Notes under the pieces: generated by a model
Told to the model about the DNA's origin: nothing
What the model saw: only the letters and a program-made list of their open reading frames with translations
Databases searched by the model: none
Translations under genes and position numbers: made by a program
Shown: piece after piece, positions 44,352 through 55,610 of the stretch
Layout: each line of letters starts with the position of its first letter
How positions within the stretch are numbered: the first letter of the stretch is position 1
Assembly: GCA_026119855.1 (NCBI GenBank)
Contig: JAOWBW010000038.1
Location: 2,283,824-2,347,823, forward strand
Origin: Campanula takesimana
Lineage: Eukaryota; Streptophyta; Magnoliopsida; Asterales; Campanulaceae
DNA length: 64,000 nucleotides
Direction of reading: 5' to 3'

Positions 44352-44455
44352 TTTTTGACGATGTCCACGCCATAAGGAGGCGAGGAGAGGGATCGAACCC
44401 TAACGCTCACCGAGGGTGAGGCTTGGCTTTACCACTGGGCCACTCTTTGGGGGTT
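44352..44455 (-). mobile_element. Short tRNA-derived SINE, a second family
   Basis: On the minus strand it has a perfect A box TGGCCCAGTGG (44432-44442) and B box GGTTCGATCCC (44389-44399), followed by a short body and an A-rich end. It is flanked by AAAAACTT (44344-44351 and 44456-44463). It is about 104 bp and its body is unrelated to the SINE at 13.9 kb. Confidence 0.8.
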
Positions 44456-44463
44456 AAAAACTT

Positions 44464-45023
44464 AAAGGCTCTTTTTTTTTTCTCTCTTTTTGCTTTCTTT
44501 GGGTAGATAATACTCAAAGATGATATTATAAGCGATTTTTACTAATTAATGGATAAGTGGTCAATGAGCTTTTTCACATGACATATAATTTTGCCTTCTT
44601 ACAAAAAGCTTGTTAAATTCTCCTTCCCGTTGTAAACTAAAAAAAATAAAAATGATAAGTCCATGTGAATGTAAGTATTGAATAAATTAATACACCGTTA
44701 TTTTATTATAAATAGTAATATTTTTAACAACTCAGTTTCAAGATTAATAATTTTTTTATTATGATAAATAAATATTTATTTTGAGATAAAAATAGTATGT
44801 TTTTTTTGTTTTATAGTGAAAGTTCTTCATCTTTTTTTTTTTTTTTTTTTTTTTAATGGCTTGTAGGTTGTTCATACTAAATCTATACTCCCCTTAGCTC
44901 TATGTGAATTGTAGGATAAAATGTTAAGTGGTTAAGTGTTATTCAAAAATCATTATCAATTACAATTATGGACTTTCAATGAAAAAATTAGATTGAAATG
45001 TAGTTGGTTAAAAATAACTTGTA
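44464..45023. other. Non-genic AT-rich stretch
   Basis: A T run at about 44830-44855 is the only landmark. No gene is seen. Confidence 0.5.
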
Positions 45024-45257
45024 CTCCCTCCGTCCCAAAGTATATGTCCACCCTCTCATTTGCACGGAGATGAAGTAGTGGAAGTGATGTAAGTGTGTGA
45101 GTATGAAACCTAAAGTAAGAGAGAATGAGTGAGAAAAATAGTAAATTGATTGGTGTTATGAGTATAAAAGTGAAGTATGTTAGATAATGAGTGGCAGAAA
45201 TAGTAAAGATTCTTTGCCATTTTAAGAAGTGGATATGTACTTTGAGACAAAGTAAAA
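45024..45257. mobile_element. Stowaway-type MITE
   Basis: The left end CTCCCTCCGTCCCAAAGTAT is preceded by TA. The right end, mirrored, reads TTTGTCTCAAAGTACATATC and has lost the last terminal bases. The interior contains the usual GAGAGAATGAGTGAG words. Confidence 0.75.
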
Positions 45258-45452
45258 AATAAATATAAACATATACTATAGGACCGAGGAAATATTGACT
45301 ATTTGAAGTGAAAAGGGACAATTTTTTCCAAGATGTGAAGTAGAAGGGATGAGACCAAGACTGATCAATAAAGAGGGGAATATTGAAAATTTTCAGAACT
45401 TTAGGGTTAAGTTGCATAATCCCCATTTGAATTTTCTAACACTCAAATAAAT

Positions 45453-46480
45453 TAAGGGTTAATGATAATTTAGGGCCTGAACTCCAGGGGTTGCGTCTAA
45501 AAAGGGTCTCGGTTTTTTTTCCCGCTAGATCAGAGTTTCAAATCAATTTTTTTTTTGCAATTAGGGGCTTTCTCACGTTTTTTTGTCAATTTCCACTGTT
45601 AAGTCGACATGTGCGGTGCACGTGACTTTTGACTGAAGGTAAATTGGGCAATTTAAATTGGGTTAATGATAATTTAGGGCCCGAACTCAATGGGGTCGTC
45701 TATCAGGGGCCCGAAAGTTTTTTTTCCGCTAGTTCAGGGCTTCAAATGTGAAATTTTCGCCAGTTAAGGGCTTTTTGAAGGAAATCGTTAGAAAAGTCAG
45801 TTAAGTGCCATGTGCATGGCACGTGATCGACTAAATGGATGGATTTGTAATGATATTAGTTAGTAAGGGCTTTAGTAAAATTTTTGAAAATCAAAAGGTT
45901 TAAAAATGAAATAAATATTTTTTCTAAAAAAATAATATTTTTTCTAAATAATCAAGTACTCCATCCGTCCCACCTCACTTGACACCCAAGAGTTGGGCAC
46001 AATAACTAAGGAAAAATATTTCTCTCCTTGTTGAGAGCCGTAGAATTCTCTCCTCGTTGAGAGCCTGTGATTGTAAGTTTGTTTGTTTGTTCGTTTGTTG
46101 TTTATGTTTTCTTGTAATTGCGATGAGTCTTGCATTATTTCACAATGAAGTGGATGCCATCATTACTGCACAAGAATGTTTCGTGGATTTTGAGTTGTTT
46201 GGTGAGCGTTTTCTCGTCAACCCGAATTCTATACTACATCACGGGCGCAAAGAAAAATTTTATCCGAGAAGGGATTTGTTAAATGCCAGTTTGAGGCAGT
46301 TTCCAAGTGTTACTTGGAGTGGAATCCGAGCATCTCATGATCTACATTGGAATAATCTTTGTTGTAAGTTAAGAGATGGAACAAATACTGATATTTGGGA
46401 CAAGTCTCCGACCTTTGTGGAATGTCGTCTCTTTTACTATTGTGAAAGCAATTGATTTCTCGTTTCCTAAAAAAAAAAAA
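45453..46480 (+). mobile_element. Retroposed segment with poly(A) and 15-bp target duplication
   Basis: The 15-bp sequence AACACTCAAATAAAT occurs at 45438-45452 and again at 46479-46493. The intervening DNA ends in an A run (46469-46480), the signature of LINE-mediated retroposition. Inside are two diverged copies of a repeat beginning TTAATGATAATTTAGGGCC (about 45459 and 45663). A Stowaway-like left end lies at about 45959, and a LINE-like frame at 46209-46440. It may be a LINE copy with later insertions, or a composite transcript. The borders are seen; the history is inference. Confidence 0.6.
46209..46440 (+). pseudogene. Fragment resembling the plant LINE/zf-RVT pol region
   Basis: One frame reads FYPRRDLLNASLRQFPSVTW, then SGIRAS...NLCCKLRDGTNTDIWDKSP. 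This fits the pattern of the segment after reverse transcriptase in plant LINE polyproteins (ARYFP..DFLNA..G..PS.TWRSI...L..GLRW.VGDG..I..W). Only this fragment remains, followed by stops and a poly(A) run. Confidence 0.5.
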
Positions 46481-46493
46481 CACTCAAATAAAT

Positions 46494-47434
46494 AAATTGA
46501 TTATAAAAGCACTCAAACTAATTAATCAAAGTATTGGGATTAGTAACAAAATTAACAATACACCTCAAATTCAGAGAAATAGACTACTACTAGTAGCATC
46601 AAACACCAAAAAGTCAAGGAGAGATAATTGGGTGAATGGTAAAATAAAATAAGAGGCGCACGGCTGGATTGAGATGAGTTGGTGGGACCCAACAAAATAA
46701 TAGGTTCACGTGCGGCAGCGTCATCTTAACTCAGCTTTTGGTTTGGATGCATGTGTTGCGGCGTTTGGAAGAGCGTGTTGTTTTCTCCTTTTGTTTTTCT
46801 TTTACCAAATCTTGTTGACCAAAACAATTGCTCCACAAATCCAAAATAAATTCCCAATCTTATGAAAATTACGCTTAAAAAAAAACACTATATCTATCTA
46901 CTCCGAAATAATTTTTTCATTTATCATTTTTTTAAAAAGATTTTTTCATACTTTTACAACTTAAGTTTAAATGTGAATAAACATAACATGGCTAGTGAAG
47001 CAAATATTTATATCCTTAAAAAGTATGAATAGTCAAACGTGAAAATCATTTTGAGACGGAGTGAGCATTTTACAGTGATATATTACTTGCAAATATTATG
47101 GTAATATTACAAACTGTTATGTTAAATAATGATAATTATAAATATTTATTTATGTTGACAACTCTAAACAAATGAATTGCTCCTTTTTTTTATCTCTAAA
47201 TAAATGTTTAAAATTTTATCTCGAATTAAATGTTTTTTTTTTTTTTGAATAAGTTACTAAATTTTCCTTCATCCGAACCACCGAACCAACTTAATCAAAC
47301 TTAGTTTTGCTTGAGCGCGATTTGTTTTCGACAAAAAATAAAAAATAAAAAATGATAAACCCTCTAGCTCATTCCAGGCGATAATGAAATGTCAAGAAAT
47401 CAGTATTATTGTAATGAGAGAAAAAAAAAACAGA
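46494..47434. other. Non-genic stretch with MITE fragments
   Basis: No gene is seen. A small Stowaway-like fragment (ACTCCGAAATAATTTTTTCA to TTTTGAGACGGAGTGAG) spans about 46899-47067. A T run lies at about 47231-47247. Confidence 0.45.
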
Positions 47435-47605
47435 AAATTTTGGGGGAAACTAGTTCTCGAAAGTTATAAAAAGTCTTGCTTTTATAAGATTTAAAGTTTA
47501 GAGTTTAGGGTTTAAAATTTAGGGTTTAAGAAAAATTTTAATATTAAAAATTAGATTTTTTATAACTTATGAAAAAAAACTAATTTCCGTCAAAATCTAT
47601 TTTAA
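47435..47605. mobile_element. MITE-like element with telomere-like core, copy C
   Basis: The left arm is TTTTGGGGGAAACTAGTTCT, then AAGTTATAAAAAG. The right arm mirrors it less well (TTTTTATAACTTATGAAAAA, then ACTAATTTCC). The core at about 47488-47530 contains TTTAGAG, TTTAGGG and TTTAAAA words. It is the most degraded of the three copies. Confidence 0.6.
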
Positions 47606-47950
47606 AAAGAAAAAAAAAAGTATGCTCAAGATAAAAATATTTCGAATCAACACATACAGTTACACACAAAGAGTAGGGACAAAGCAAATTGCAACTCAAA
47701 ACACAAGAGAGTCCTCCTGGCGACAAGAACATGACTTGGATCACGTGAAATCTCCCCCAACAACGTTTGATCTACGCTAACTTAACTCTCTACCTTTTTT
47801 TTTTTGTTTTAATGGCTACTCCAACAAAACAAAATAACATTTTTATTAATTACTAAATTTAAACGGTGTTGTAAATATTTCGTGGTCTTTCTTGCTTTTC
47901 TCATAACTTTCGGTTTGGCAAAATTATTTATAACACCATTTAATGAAGAC
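47606..47950. other. Non-genic stretch
   Basis: AT-rich DNA in which I see no feature. Confidence 0.45.
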
Positions 47951-48084
47951 AAAAATTTGTGTAAGACGGTATCACACATGAGACGGATCTCGTTGAAAGA
48001 GTAGATGGTTGGCACTCTATGGGTGATGAGGCGGGACGAGACAAACCTATTTCTTCTTTCATTGAAACCATCTCACACAAAAAT
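47951..48084. mobile_element. Foldback MITE of about 134 bp (TTTGTGTAAGACGGT ends)
   Basis: The left end AAAAATTTGTGTAAGACGGT is mirrored by the right end, which reversed reads CATTTTTGTGTGAGATGGTT. TATCACACATGAGACGGATC follows the left arm. Family assignment is uncertain. Confidence 0.6.
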
Positions 48085-49715
48085 GAATACGTTGTCCATG
48101 TGTTTAATTGGAATATTCATTTTCCATTAAAAAAAAATGGTTAGTCAGCCAAAGTAGTAACACAACCAGCAGTTTAGTTAAATATTTAAGTGCCGTTACT
48201 AGGAATAAAAGATTCATCAGTGAAAACAGTAGTACATTTATTGTTATTTTAAAAATGAACAATTCTTTTGAAAAGAAATGAGTATAGTAGTATTTTACTA
48301 CAAAGCTCTGTTTTGCATAAAATAAAACTACATACAAAAAGTAAGGAGATTCTTATTTTGAAAGGCATTGAGTATTTTGTTATATATTATGCAATAAATT
48401 TATCCTTTCTTGAACATGAAATAAAATTTATTGAGAAAATAATACTCCTTCGGTCCTTAAATGAAAGGCCTATAGTCACAAAAAAAAAAAAAAAAAAAAA
48501 TCTTAAAATGAATGTCTTCTTTGAAACCAATGTTTTCTTAAAGGATAATGATACACATAGTGAAAACTCAAAGGGAAAACTCATAGTGAAACACTATAAT
48601 CCGTTGGATGAGTTTTTAGTGGGGTCACAAAGATTTTTAAAATGGGATTTGAGCATTTAAAACTACGGAGTACTCCCTCCGTTTCAAAATATATGTCGCT
48701 TTAAACCTTTTCACATTAAGATATCCAATGAATGCATGTGAAATGACTCAATCGCCTTTAAAATAATTCAATTTTTTATGTGAGCAAATGCTTATATGAC
48801 AGATGATTCACAATCATTAAATAAAAGTATAATTGAGACAAAAGAGTAAAAATATGAGTATTTATAATTTGAAAGTCATATGGTAACGTCTAGACGACTA
48901 GCTTTTTCTTCCTACGATACTTGCTCTATTATTAAGGGGTCCTGTTCAACATTTTCCTATCTAATTTATCGTTTTATTGGTACTACTAAAATCGTGAGAA
49001 CCACGAAATGAACAAAAAAAAAAAAAAAAAAAAAATCAAAGTAATTATTTTCTCACAAATGGAAATCAGTGGTCAAAGTACACAGGAAGAATCGAAGAGA
49101 CAAAACCCTTTCCCAAAGCTCTTTGTTTTTAATTATGTTGAAAACAATTCATTTTCTTTGTTTTCAGTGCCCTACATACCACAATACATGCCATGGTTTA
49201 TTCCCAAGCTGATTATAAATCAACAAACAAACACATAGGATCTATTGCATTATGTGTTGCATGCTTACACAAAATGGGATATCCCATCTGTCTCTATATC
49301 CTTACCGATTGAAAGAATTTGGTCGAGAATCCCTATAATGTGAGATGTGTGGTCTATTGCAGTCAGCGGTTCTGAATGCAGCTATATATTTTATTTTTAA
49401 ACTGTGCGATTGAGATTAATTGGTGAGAAAGTTGGAACCCACCGCGAACACTCACTCATATCTACCCTCCACCTCCCAAAAAAGGCGACGCGGATTATCA
49501 AATCTAGCATTGCAACATTCTAAATAGTGAAAAATAAGTACTCTTTACATATGGATTGTAATTCCTTTTTTTTTTAATTACATGGAAAGTAATAGTGAGA
49601 TAAATTAAATAACATTAAGTTCATCAACATAGAAAGTGAATAAAAAATCATGAACTATAAATAAAAACTAAAAAATGATTTTGAAACTTTAGTTTGAAAA
49701 TGAGACTAACTTTCT

Positions 49716-49760
<45 letters not shown>

Positions 49761-49883
49761 TTAAAACTGAAAAGGTATATTATTAAAATAAATTGATTTG
49801 TAAGAGATTAAATTCTTTATGCAAGAAGTAGGAGGACTATATTAATTTTCTTGGGATTAAGTTTAGTGGCTTGAAAATTACTA
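48085..49883. other. Non-genic stretch with MITEs and A/T runs
   Basis: No gene is seen. A Stowaway-type element spans about 48445-48670 (CTCCTTCGGTCCTTAAATGA to the mirrored CTCCGTAGTTTTAAATGC, TA on both sides) and carries an A run at 48480-48500. A second left end (CTCCCTCCGTTTCAAAATAT) starts at 48673 with no clear right end. An A run lies at about 49014-49034 and a (TA)n tract at about 49720-49757. Confidence 0.55.
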
Positions 49884-50150
49884 CTCCCTCCGGTCCAAAA
49901 TAACTGTTTTTTTTTTTACATTTGCACAATTCTTAAGAAATGCATTGATTATCATGATTTAGTAACAAAAGTACCAAATATACCCCTATTAAGTAAGCAT
50001 CTTTCCTACATTAATGTCTCACACTATGACAATTAATAAACCATAACAAGTTTCAATGCAAGAGTAAGAAGGACATTTAGCTCAAAAGTGACAATTATTT
50101 TAGACCAACATTTTGTTAAAAAAGCGACAGTTATATTGGACGGGAGGGAG
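49884..50150. mobile_element. Stowaway-type MITE (267 bp)
   Basis: The ends CTCCCTCCGGTCCAAAATAA and, mirrored, CTCCCTCCCGTCCAATATAA are flanked by TA (49882-49883 and 50151-50152). Confidence 0.92.
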
Positions 50151-50152
50151 TA

Positions 50153-50973
50153 CTTAAAAGAAGGAGGGTCTGTTTTAGGAGTGACACCAATAAGACAAAG
50201 CAAAGTTGTTTGTTTTTGTGTTATAGTGTGTGTTTTCTTTTTGAAAGATCCAAAGCACTTCCCCACCAAAAGTGGGCACTCTATATGGCAATCGCACTCC
50301 TTCCCCCATCTCCTCCGTTCAATGGGTATGGCTACTATGTCCTTCCAAGTCCCACTTTGACTTTCAATGTCCTCAAAATCAGAAAAAAAAAAAAAAAAAA
50401 GTTTCTTTTTTCAAATATAATTACTTTGTAAAATATTTTCTTTAAGAACTACTATTTTATTTTATTTTGAATTTACCAAATTTTTAGTGCACTCATGTGA
50501 TTTATTTATTTATTTATTTTTATGTTTCTAGGGTTGTGCCAAAGTTTTGCCTAACCACCTAGACTTATTCACGCTCAAGAGTAAGTTGCAAAGAATAGAT
50601 CAGGATCAACATGTGACAAGATCTTGTTCACAAAATTCAAGCTCACATTCTCACTCAGAGTCTATATAATAATTTAATTGTTCACAAAATTCAAGCTCAC
50701 GCTCTCACTCGGAGTCCATATAATAATTCAACTAAGAGTAATACTAGTTTGTTTCCATTTTTTTTTAAAAGAAGACAATGACCAATAATAGTGAGTACAT
50801 ACTAAAAATATTCAGTTAGCTATAGACACCTATATAAATTCCAAAATTTAATTTTGTATTCCTAAAATTGCTCTTGCTGATTGGATTTCACAAATTTGAA
50901 ATATAGTAATCGATTTTAAGCAGTTTACTTTTTATAAGGCAAAAGAAAACCTTTTCTATAAACTCTCTACGAC
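50153..50973. other. Non-genic stretch with a short duplication
   Basis: No gene is seen. An A run lies at about 50382-50400. A segment of about 60 bp beginning TTCACAAAATTCAAGCTCAC is tandemly repeated at about 50630 and 50682. Confidence 0.5.
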
Positions 50974-51506
50974 GAGTGAGTCTTACAAAAAACGCGTTTT
51001 TTCTTAAGCTAAGGAAAAACGTGTTTTTCCAAAGCGCTGGACATTATTATTCAAAATAATGGGTGGCATTTTCGTAAATACTGGCAAACCATGATAAATG
51101 CCACGTGTTAATATTACAAATAGCCAGTGATTTCATACTGGCGTTTTATAAACATGAAACTGTCACTTTTCTTAAGTGCCAGTGGTAATGTTAAAAATTA
51201 CCAGTGAGTACACTAACACTTTTTTACATTGATACTGGTACTTATTAAAGTGCTAGTGGTAGTGTTAATAATTGCCAGCCATTACACTGGCACTTTTTAA
51301 CATTGATACTGACACTTATTAAAAACTGCCAGTGTTAGTGTCAATAAGTGCCAGTGTACATGTGCTGGCACTTTTTTACTCAATCACTGGCACTTCCGTT
51401 CGGCGCACAACAACTTCTCATTAATTACGAAAATGCCACCGCGCCAAACATAAAAACACGTTTTACGCACCCTTAACGTAAAACGCGTTTTTTCCCAGTT
51501 TTTCAC
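50974..51506. mobile_element. Mutator-like MITE with 9-bp target duplication and long inverted ends
   Basis: The 533-bp element is flanked by CTCTACGAC (50965-50973 and 51507-51515); 9 bp is the Mutator-type duplication length. Its ends are inverted over roughly 90 bp: left AAAAAACGCGTTTTTTCTTAAG ... AACGTGTTTTT ... GGTGGCATTTTCGTAA, and the right side is the mirror. The centre (about 51100-51390) is a series of alternating AGTGCCAGTG and CTGGCACTT words separated by TTAACATTGATA, so it is itself partly self-complementary. No transposase is encoded. Confidence 0.8.
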
Positions 51507-51515
51507 CTCTACGAC

Positions 51516-52709
51516 TCATAATAAGGGGCAGAAAATTTAAAATGCATGAAAGTTAAGGAGATAGTATATATACTAAAAATATTTTTATCAAAGTAAGTGT
51601 TGTGGGTATCAAAAGTGAAATATGAGAAAAAAATATTGGCAGGGAATAATAGTAAGTGGACAATTATTTTGGGTATGACAAGTAGATCCCGAAATGTTAG
51701 TCTCATTTGTTTAAATACGATTAATATAATTGCTTTCACAAACTCTAATTTTGAGCGTCTCACTTTCTCAAAATGAAATTTATATAATACATTTTTATTC
51801 AATGTAACTAATTTGTCATATTCACAACAACTATCCACTACCATTCCGACCATTCTTTTTTTTTCGACTTCAATTTTTTTCATACTCACAACACCTAATT
51901 TACTAGTTATTTTTTAAAATATATGTACACCCTCCTTAATTCTCGTGCACAAAAAAATGTGTACATTGTTACAGGACGGATGAAGTATCTTCTTAAACTT
52001 ATAATTTAAAAAAAGTTCTATTGGGATTATGGAGTATTATACTCACTCGGTTCGGGAATGATAGTTTTATTTGACTTTCTATGGCCAATACAAGTGATCT
52101 TTACTAACACTGTATATGTCTCGCTTTAATTTACAAAATGAGATTGAGCACATTAATTAAGGTAAATGTTGAAAATGTGATGTGTTGTGAGTGTAGATAG
52201 TTAGGCAGGAGAGAGAAATTGAGGTAGAAAAGTGTAGTTGTTGTAACTATGACAAGTGAGTTTTATTATTTAAACAATATTAAAAAAAAATCATTTTGAA
52301 ATTTTGTAGATTAAACACTCAAAATGACAATGTTTGTAGATTAAAATGAGACAAATAAATATTATCTCAATTTAATCATCTTAGTAAAATTCTAAATTTT
52401 GTAACTGATAAATATTTAAATCCTTTATTTATAATAATTTTTAAAATTATATAAAAGTGATTAAATAAATATTAGTATTTAATAAAAAATTATTTATATT
52501 AATTTATAAAAACGAAAATTAAATCACCTTTTTCCTATTCTTATGTAGTGAAAATCTAGAGAAAAAAATATTTTGCACTCATTTTAGTGTGAAACCAGTT
52601 TTTATTCCTTAATGTAAAGCAAAATTTCTTTTTTAAAAAACAAGTTTTGCACATCTGTTAAAAGTATTTCATAAGATTGTGTGTCATATATAATATGAAT
52701 TCATAAATA
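51516..52709. other. Non-genic stretch with MITE fragments
   Basis: No gene is seen. A shortened element (ATATATGTACACCCTCCTTA to TGTACATTGTTACAGGACGG) lies at about 51920-51985. A left-type end (CTCACTCGGTTCGGGAATGA) lies at about 52051. Confidence 0.45.
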
Positions 52710-52987
52710 CTCTTTCCGTCCCATAACTATGTGTACAAATTGTCACTTGGGGTATCTTATTGATAAGTCAAACTTTCCTAAAATGGCAAAGAATCTTTAC
52801 TATTCATCTCACTCATTCCCTCTCCTATTTGACTTTTACACTCACAACACCAATCAACCAACTATTCCCTACACCACTTTCTCTCTCCTACTTCACTTTT
52901 CACACTCACAATAACTACCCGCTGCTATTCATCTCTTAATTCCCGTGCATAACCCACTTTGTGCACATAGTTAGGGGACGGAAGGAG
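52710..52987. mobile_element. Stowaway-type MITE (278 bp)
   Basis: The ends CTCTTTCCGTCCCATAACTA and, mirrored, CTCCTTCCGTCCCCTAACTA continue as TGTGTACAAA and TGTGCACAAA. TA flanks both sides. Confidence 0.92.
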
Positions 52988-53479
52988 TACATTACAATAG
53001 CCAGAAGACAAGCACATGATGTCTCTATATAAATTTAGGGGCATCTTTGATCCTTTTTTCTGGGTGCAAACGATCAGAGAACTGCAAGTTAGTAGTAGTA
53101 TACTGGGTACAACTAAAAGTAAAAAAAAATTGGTGTGGGCTCCATACCTTTTAAGCATGGGTTTATGTATGTAAAAAGAAAAAGGATAAAAAAGAAAGAA
53201 AAAAAAAACTGTCAAGATTGTCAAGAGATAGGCCCACCAACCCGTGGGTACGGGCCCATAAACGACAGAGATACGCTGTGTGTGTTTATGAATTTCAATT
53301 TGACCATTGGGTTTTAGTGGGACCCACAATGACTAAGTTGATGATGAAACCACAACCGACATCCAGGCCAGGCCGTTGAATTTCTCTGACACTGTTTTTA
53401 TCTTCTTCTGACCATATCCGTTTTGCAAATTGCTGACACTCCGTTTACGGCTGCTCTCGGTTTGCAATTTACTGTACTA
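52988..53479. other. Non-genic stretch
   Basis: AT-rich DNA with an A run near 53198 and no recognisable gene. Confidence 0.45.
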
Positions 53480-53500
53480 CTAGTTGGTAACCCGTGCTAT
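53480..53500 (-). mobile_element. Helitron 3' terminus cut by the Athila element
   Basis: On the minus strand the sequence reads GCACGGGTTACCAACTAG followed by T. This is the same end as at 20920-20937 (GCACGGGTTACCCACTAG). The other stem half (CCCGTGC) would lie to the right but is replaced by the Athila LTR, so the insertion hit the hairpin loop. Confidence 0.65.
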
Positions 53501-54819
53501 TGGTAGGCTTAGTCGCACACCTATTAAATTAGATCTGAACTCGACCACTAATAATGTAATTAGGGTAAGTCAAGGTCGATCCACGAAGAACGATGATTAT
53601 TTGCGAACAGTCACTTGACCAGATTGGGGGTTTGATTTTGATTGTAAATAATTCCTAGACGGGAAATTAAACTAATTGTGATTAAAACAATGATTAAAAA
53701 GCACTTCAGATTTGATACTGTCACCGGATTTTAATTCTAATATCACTGATAATTCTGATCTCCGTTAATTTTATTCACTCGATTACGAGATGTATTTCAA
53801 TCTCTGTCTCTTCTTTCAGAATAGTTTATAGCAGTGGCACACTCACTATAAACCCTAATTAAAATTAAACCTAAACTGGCACAGAAAAGGTCTAAAGATT
53901 AATTGATGAAGTTTTAAGAGACTAAAATCAAGAACGCTTTCTAAAAATAATTTAGATAATCGTCTAATCTTGCCTACTCCCCAAATTGCTATGGCACATA
54001 CACAATTCGTGGAGATGCTACAATGAAAACCCTAATTCTGGCACAGAACGAGTAATCTAGCAAAGATCAATAAGGAGGACAAGTAAATTGGCCAGATTTA
54101 CAAACCCTAGAAATTAATCTAAAACGGTACAAGCAAGATTATGAACAAGAATTAATAAAGAAAAAAAAGAAATACCTCAATAGAAATAAAAATCCGGATC
54201 AAGATCTCAAATCCAAAGTAATGGAGTTTAGTTCTCCATTAATGGTTACACAAAGCTTCCCAGAGAAAAAGAAAAAGAACGTAGTATTTTTCTGGCAGTC
54301 CCAAGAATGAATGATGACCTAATCTCAAACTAATTCTAAAACTAATAAAGGAATAATAATTCAAATCCAAAAATCAAAAGATAATAAAATAAAATAATAA
54401 AATAAAACCTAAACTAAACAGTCCCAGCCGCCGCTCATTTGTACGGTTGACTTTCACCATTTTACAATTCAGCCCCTGGAGTTTTAATATTGTCAGTTCA
54501 GTCCTCCAAGTTTCAGAAATGTCCAACAGCCCCTCAACTTCCAGAATTTGCAGTTTGGTCCCTGCAGTGTTTTCCGATCTGATTGACTTTAACTTTGCCT
54601 TGACTTTGACTACTTGACCTTCGAGACAGATGTTGAGGCTCACCAAAAATTACATCCGGAAAATAATTAAATTAAACAACTATTCTACCCCGGATTACAA
54701 TAAAAGCCCTAATTATAAATAATGCCCCAATTACATCAAATTTAGTCTAAAGTACATCAAAATAAACCAAAATATATGAGAGAATAAGGTAAATAATGTA
54801 TACAAAATCCGCCACATCA
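53501..54819 (-). repeat. 3' LTR of the Athila-type element
   Basis: On the minus strand it begins TGATGTGGCGGATTTTG directly after the purine tract GTGGGGGAATT and ends at or near CTACCA (53501). The left border could instead be 53495 (ending AATAGCA). The Helitron hairpin next to it favours 53501 with GCTAT as target site. The second LTR is outside the window, so the border rests on this inference. Confidence 0.75.
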
Positions 54820-54830
54820 AATTCCCCCAC
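54820..54830 (-). promoter_or_regulatory. Polypurine tract of the Athila-type element
   Basis: GTGGGGGAATT on the minus strand immediately precedes the LTR start and would prime plus-strand DNA synthesis. A second CCCCCACGCTT copy lies at about 55519. Confidence 0.8.
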
Positions 54831-55610
54831 GCTTAGACCGTTACTCGTCCCTGAGTAACATCCTAACCCCACTCTAAACTCCGGTCTAATCAGCGTAGCA
54901 TGGGAGAAAATGACCCCTAATCTCCTCTAAGCCTCCAAGTAAAAAGTCAACAAAAACAACCAACTTTGGAGTGTAAATAAAAAAAAAAAACTCCGTCCCC
55001 ATACTCCAGAAAATCAAATAAAGATCAATGGCCTTAGCCCGATACAAACTCCAAAATAGTGAAAACCCGTATCCGGACTAAGGCCCACTCATAAAAGCCA
55101 CGGGGAACTAAAATATCCTATGTTTCCCCCACGCTAGTGTCACACTACAAGTCTCCCTCATTCAAAATAAGTTTTTGGTCGGGTAGTGGTCCCGCGTAAA
55201 ACTCACCTCGTGTATAGCACCAACACCCCCTTATAACTCCAATAGCAAAACGAGGATTTCTATCCTATTACCCACTAACCGAACCTCCAACATCAAAATA
55301 TCCTAACCCGAGACTCCGAACCTCCCTTATGTCTCCAATCACCGGTGAATAAAAGATAACATCACTCAAAATCTCACATTTTGCCCAAGCGCCCTTTCGG
55401 GTTTTCACTTAGCCTCTCTATTTTTTTTATTTTTATTTTTTATTATTTTTTTTATTTTCAAGAAAAACTAACTAGCTATCTAGAAATAAAATGCATACTG
55501 TACAACTACAAACCCGTCCCCCACGCTTAAACTACACAGTGTCCTCAATGTGTGTGCAACAATAAAAGTGCTAGGACAGTAAAAGCGTAAAAGAGGGGAA
55601 AATAATACCA
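54831..55610 (-). mobile_element. Non-coding region between the third ORF and the 3' LTR
   Basis: No coding frame is seen. T-rich tracts (about 55418-55458) and short CCCCCACGCT repeats occur (54823, 55125, 55518), as is common in this part of Athila-like elements. Confidence 0.6.

Noticed and set aside
44352..44455. tRNA gene on the minus strand
   Set aside because: Polymerase III boxes are present, but there is no acceptor-stem match and an A-rich end and flanking repeat follow.
46057..46208. Secreted or membrane protein suggested by a Cys/Val/Leu-rich start of a 132-codon frame
   Set aside because: The upstream part has no ATG at the frame start and is T-rich low-complexity DNA. Only the later part resembles LINE pol.
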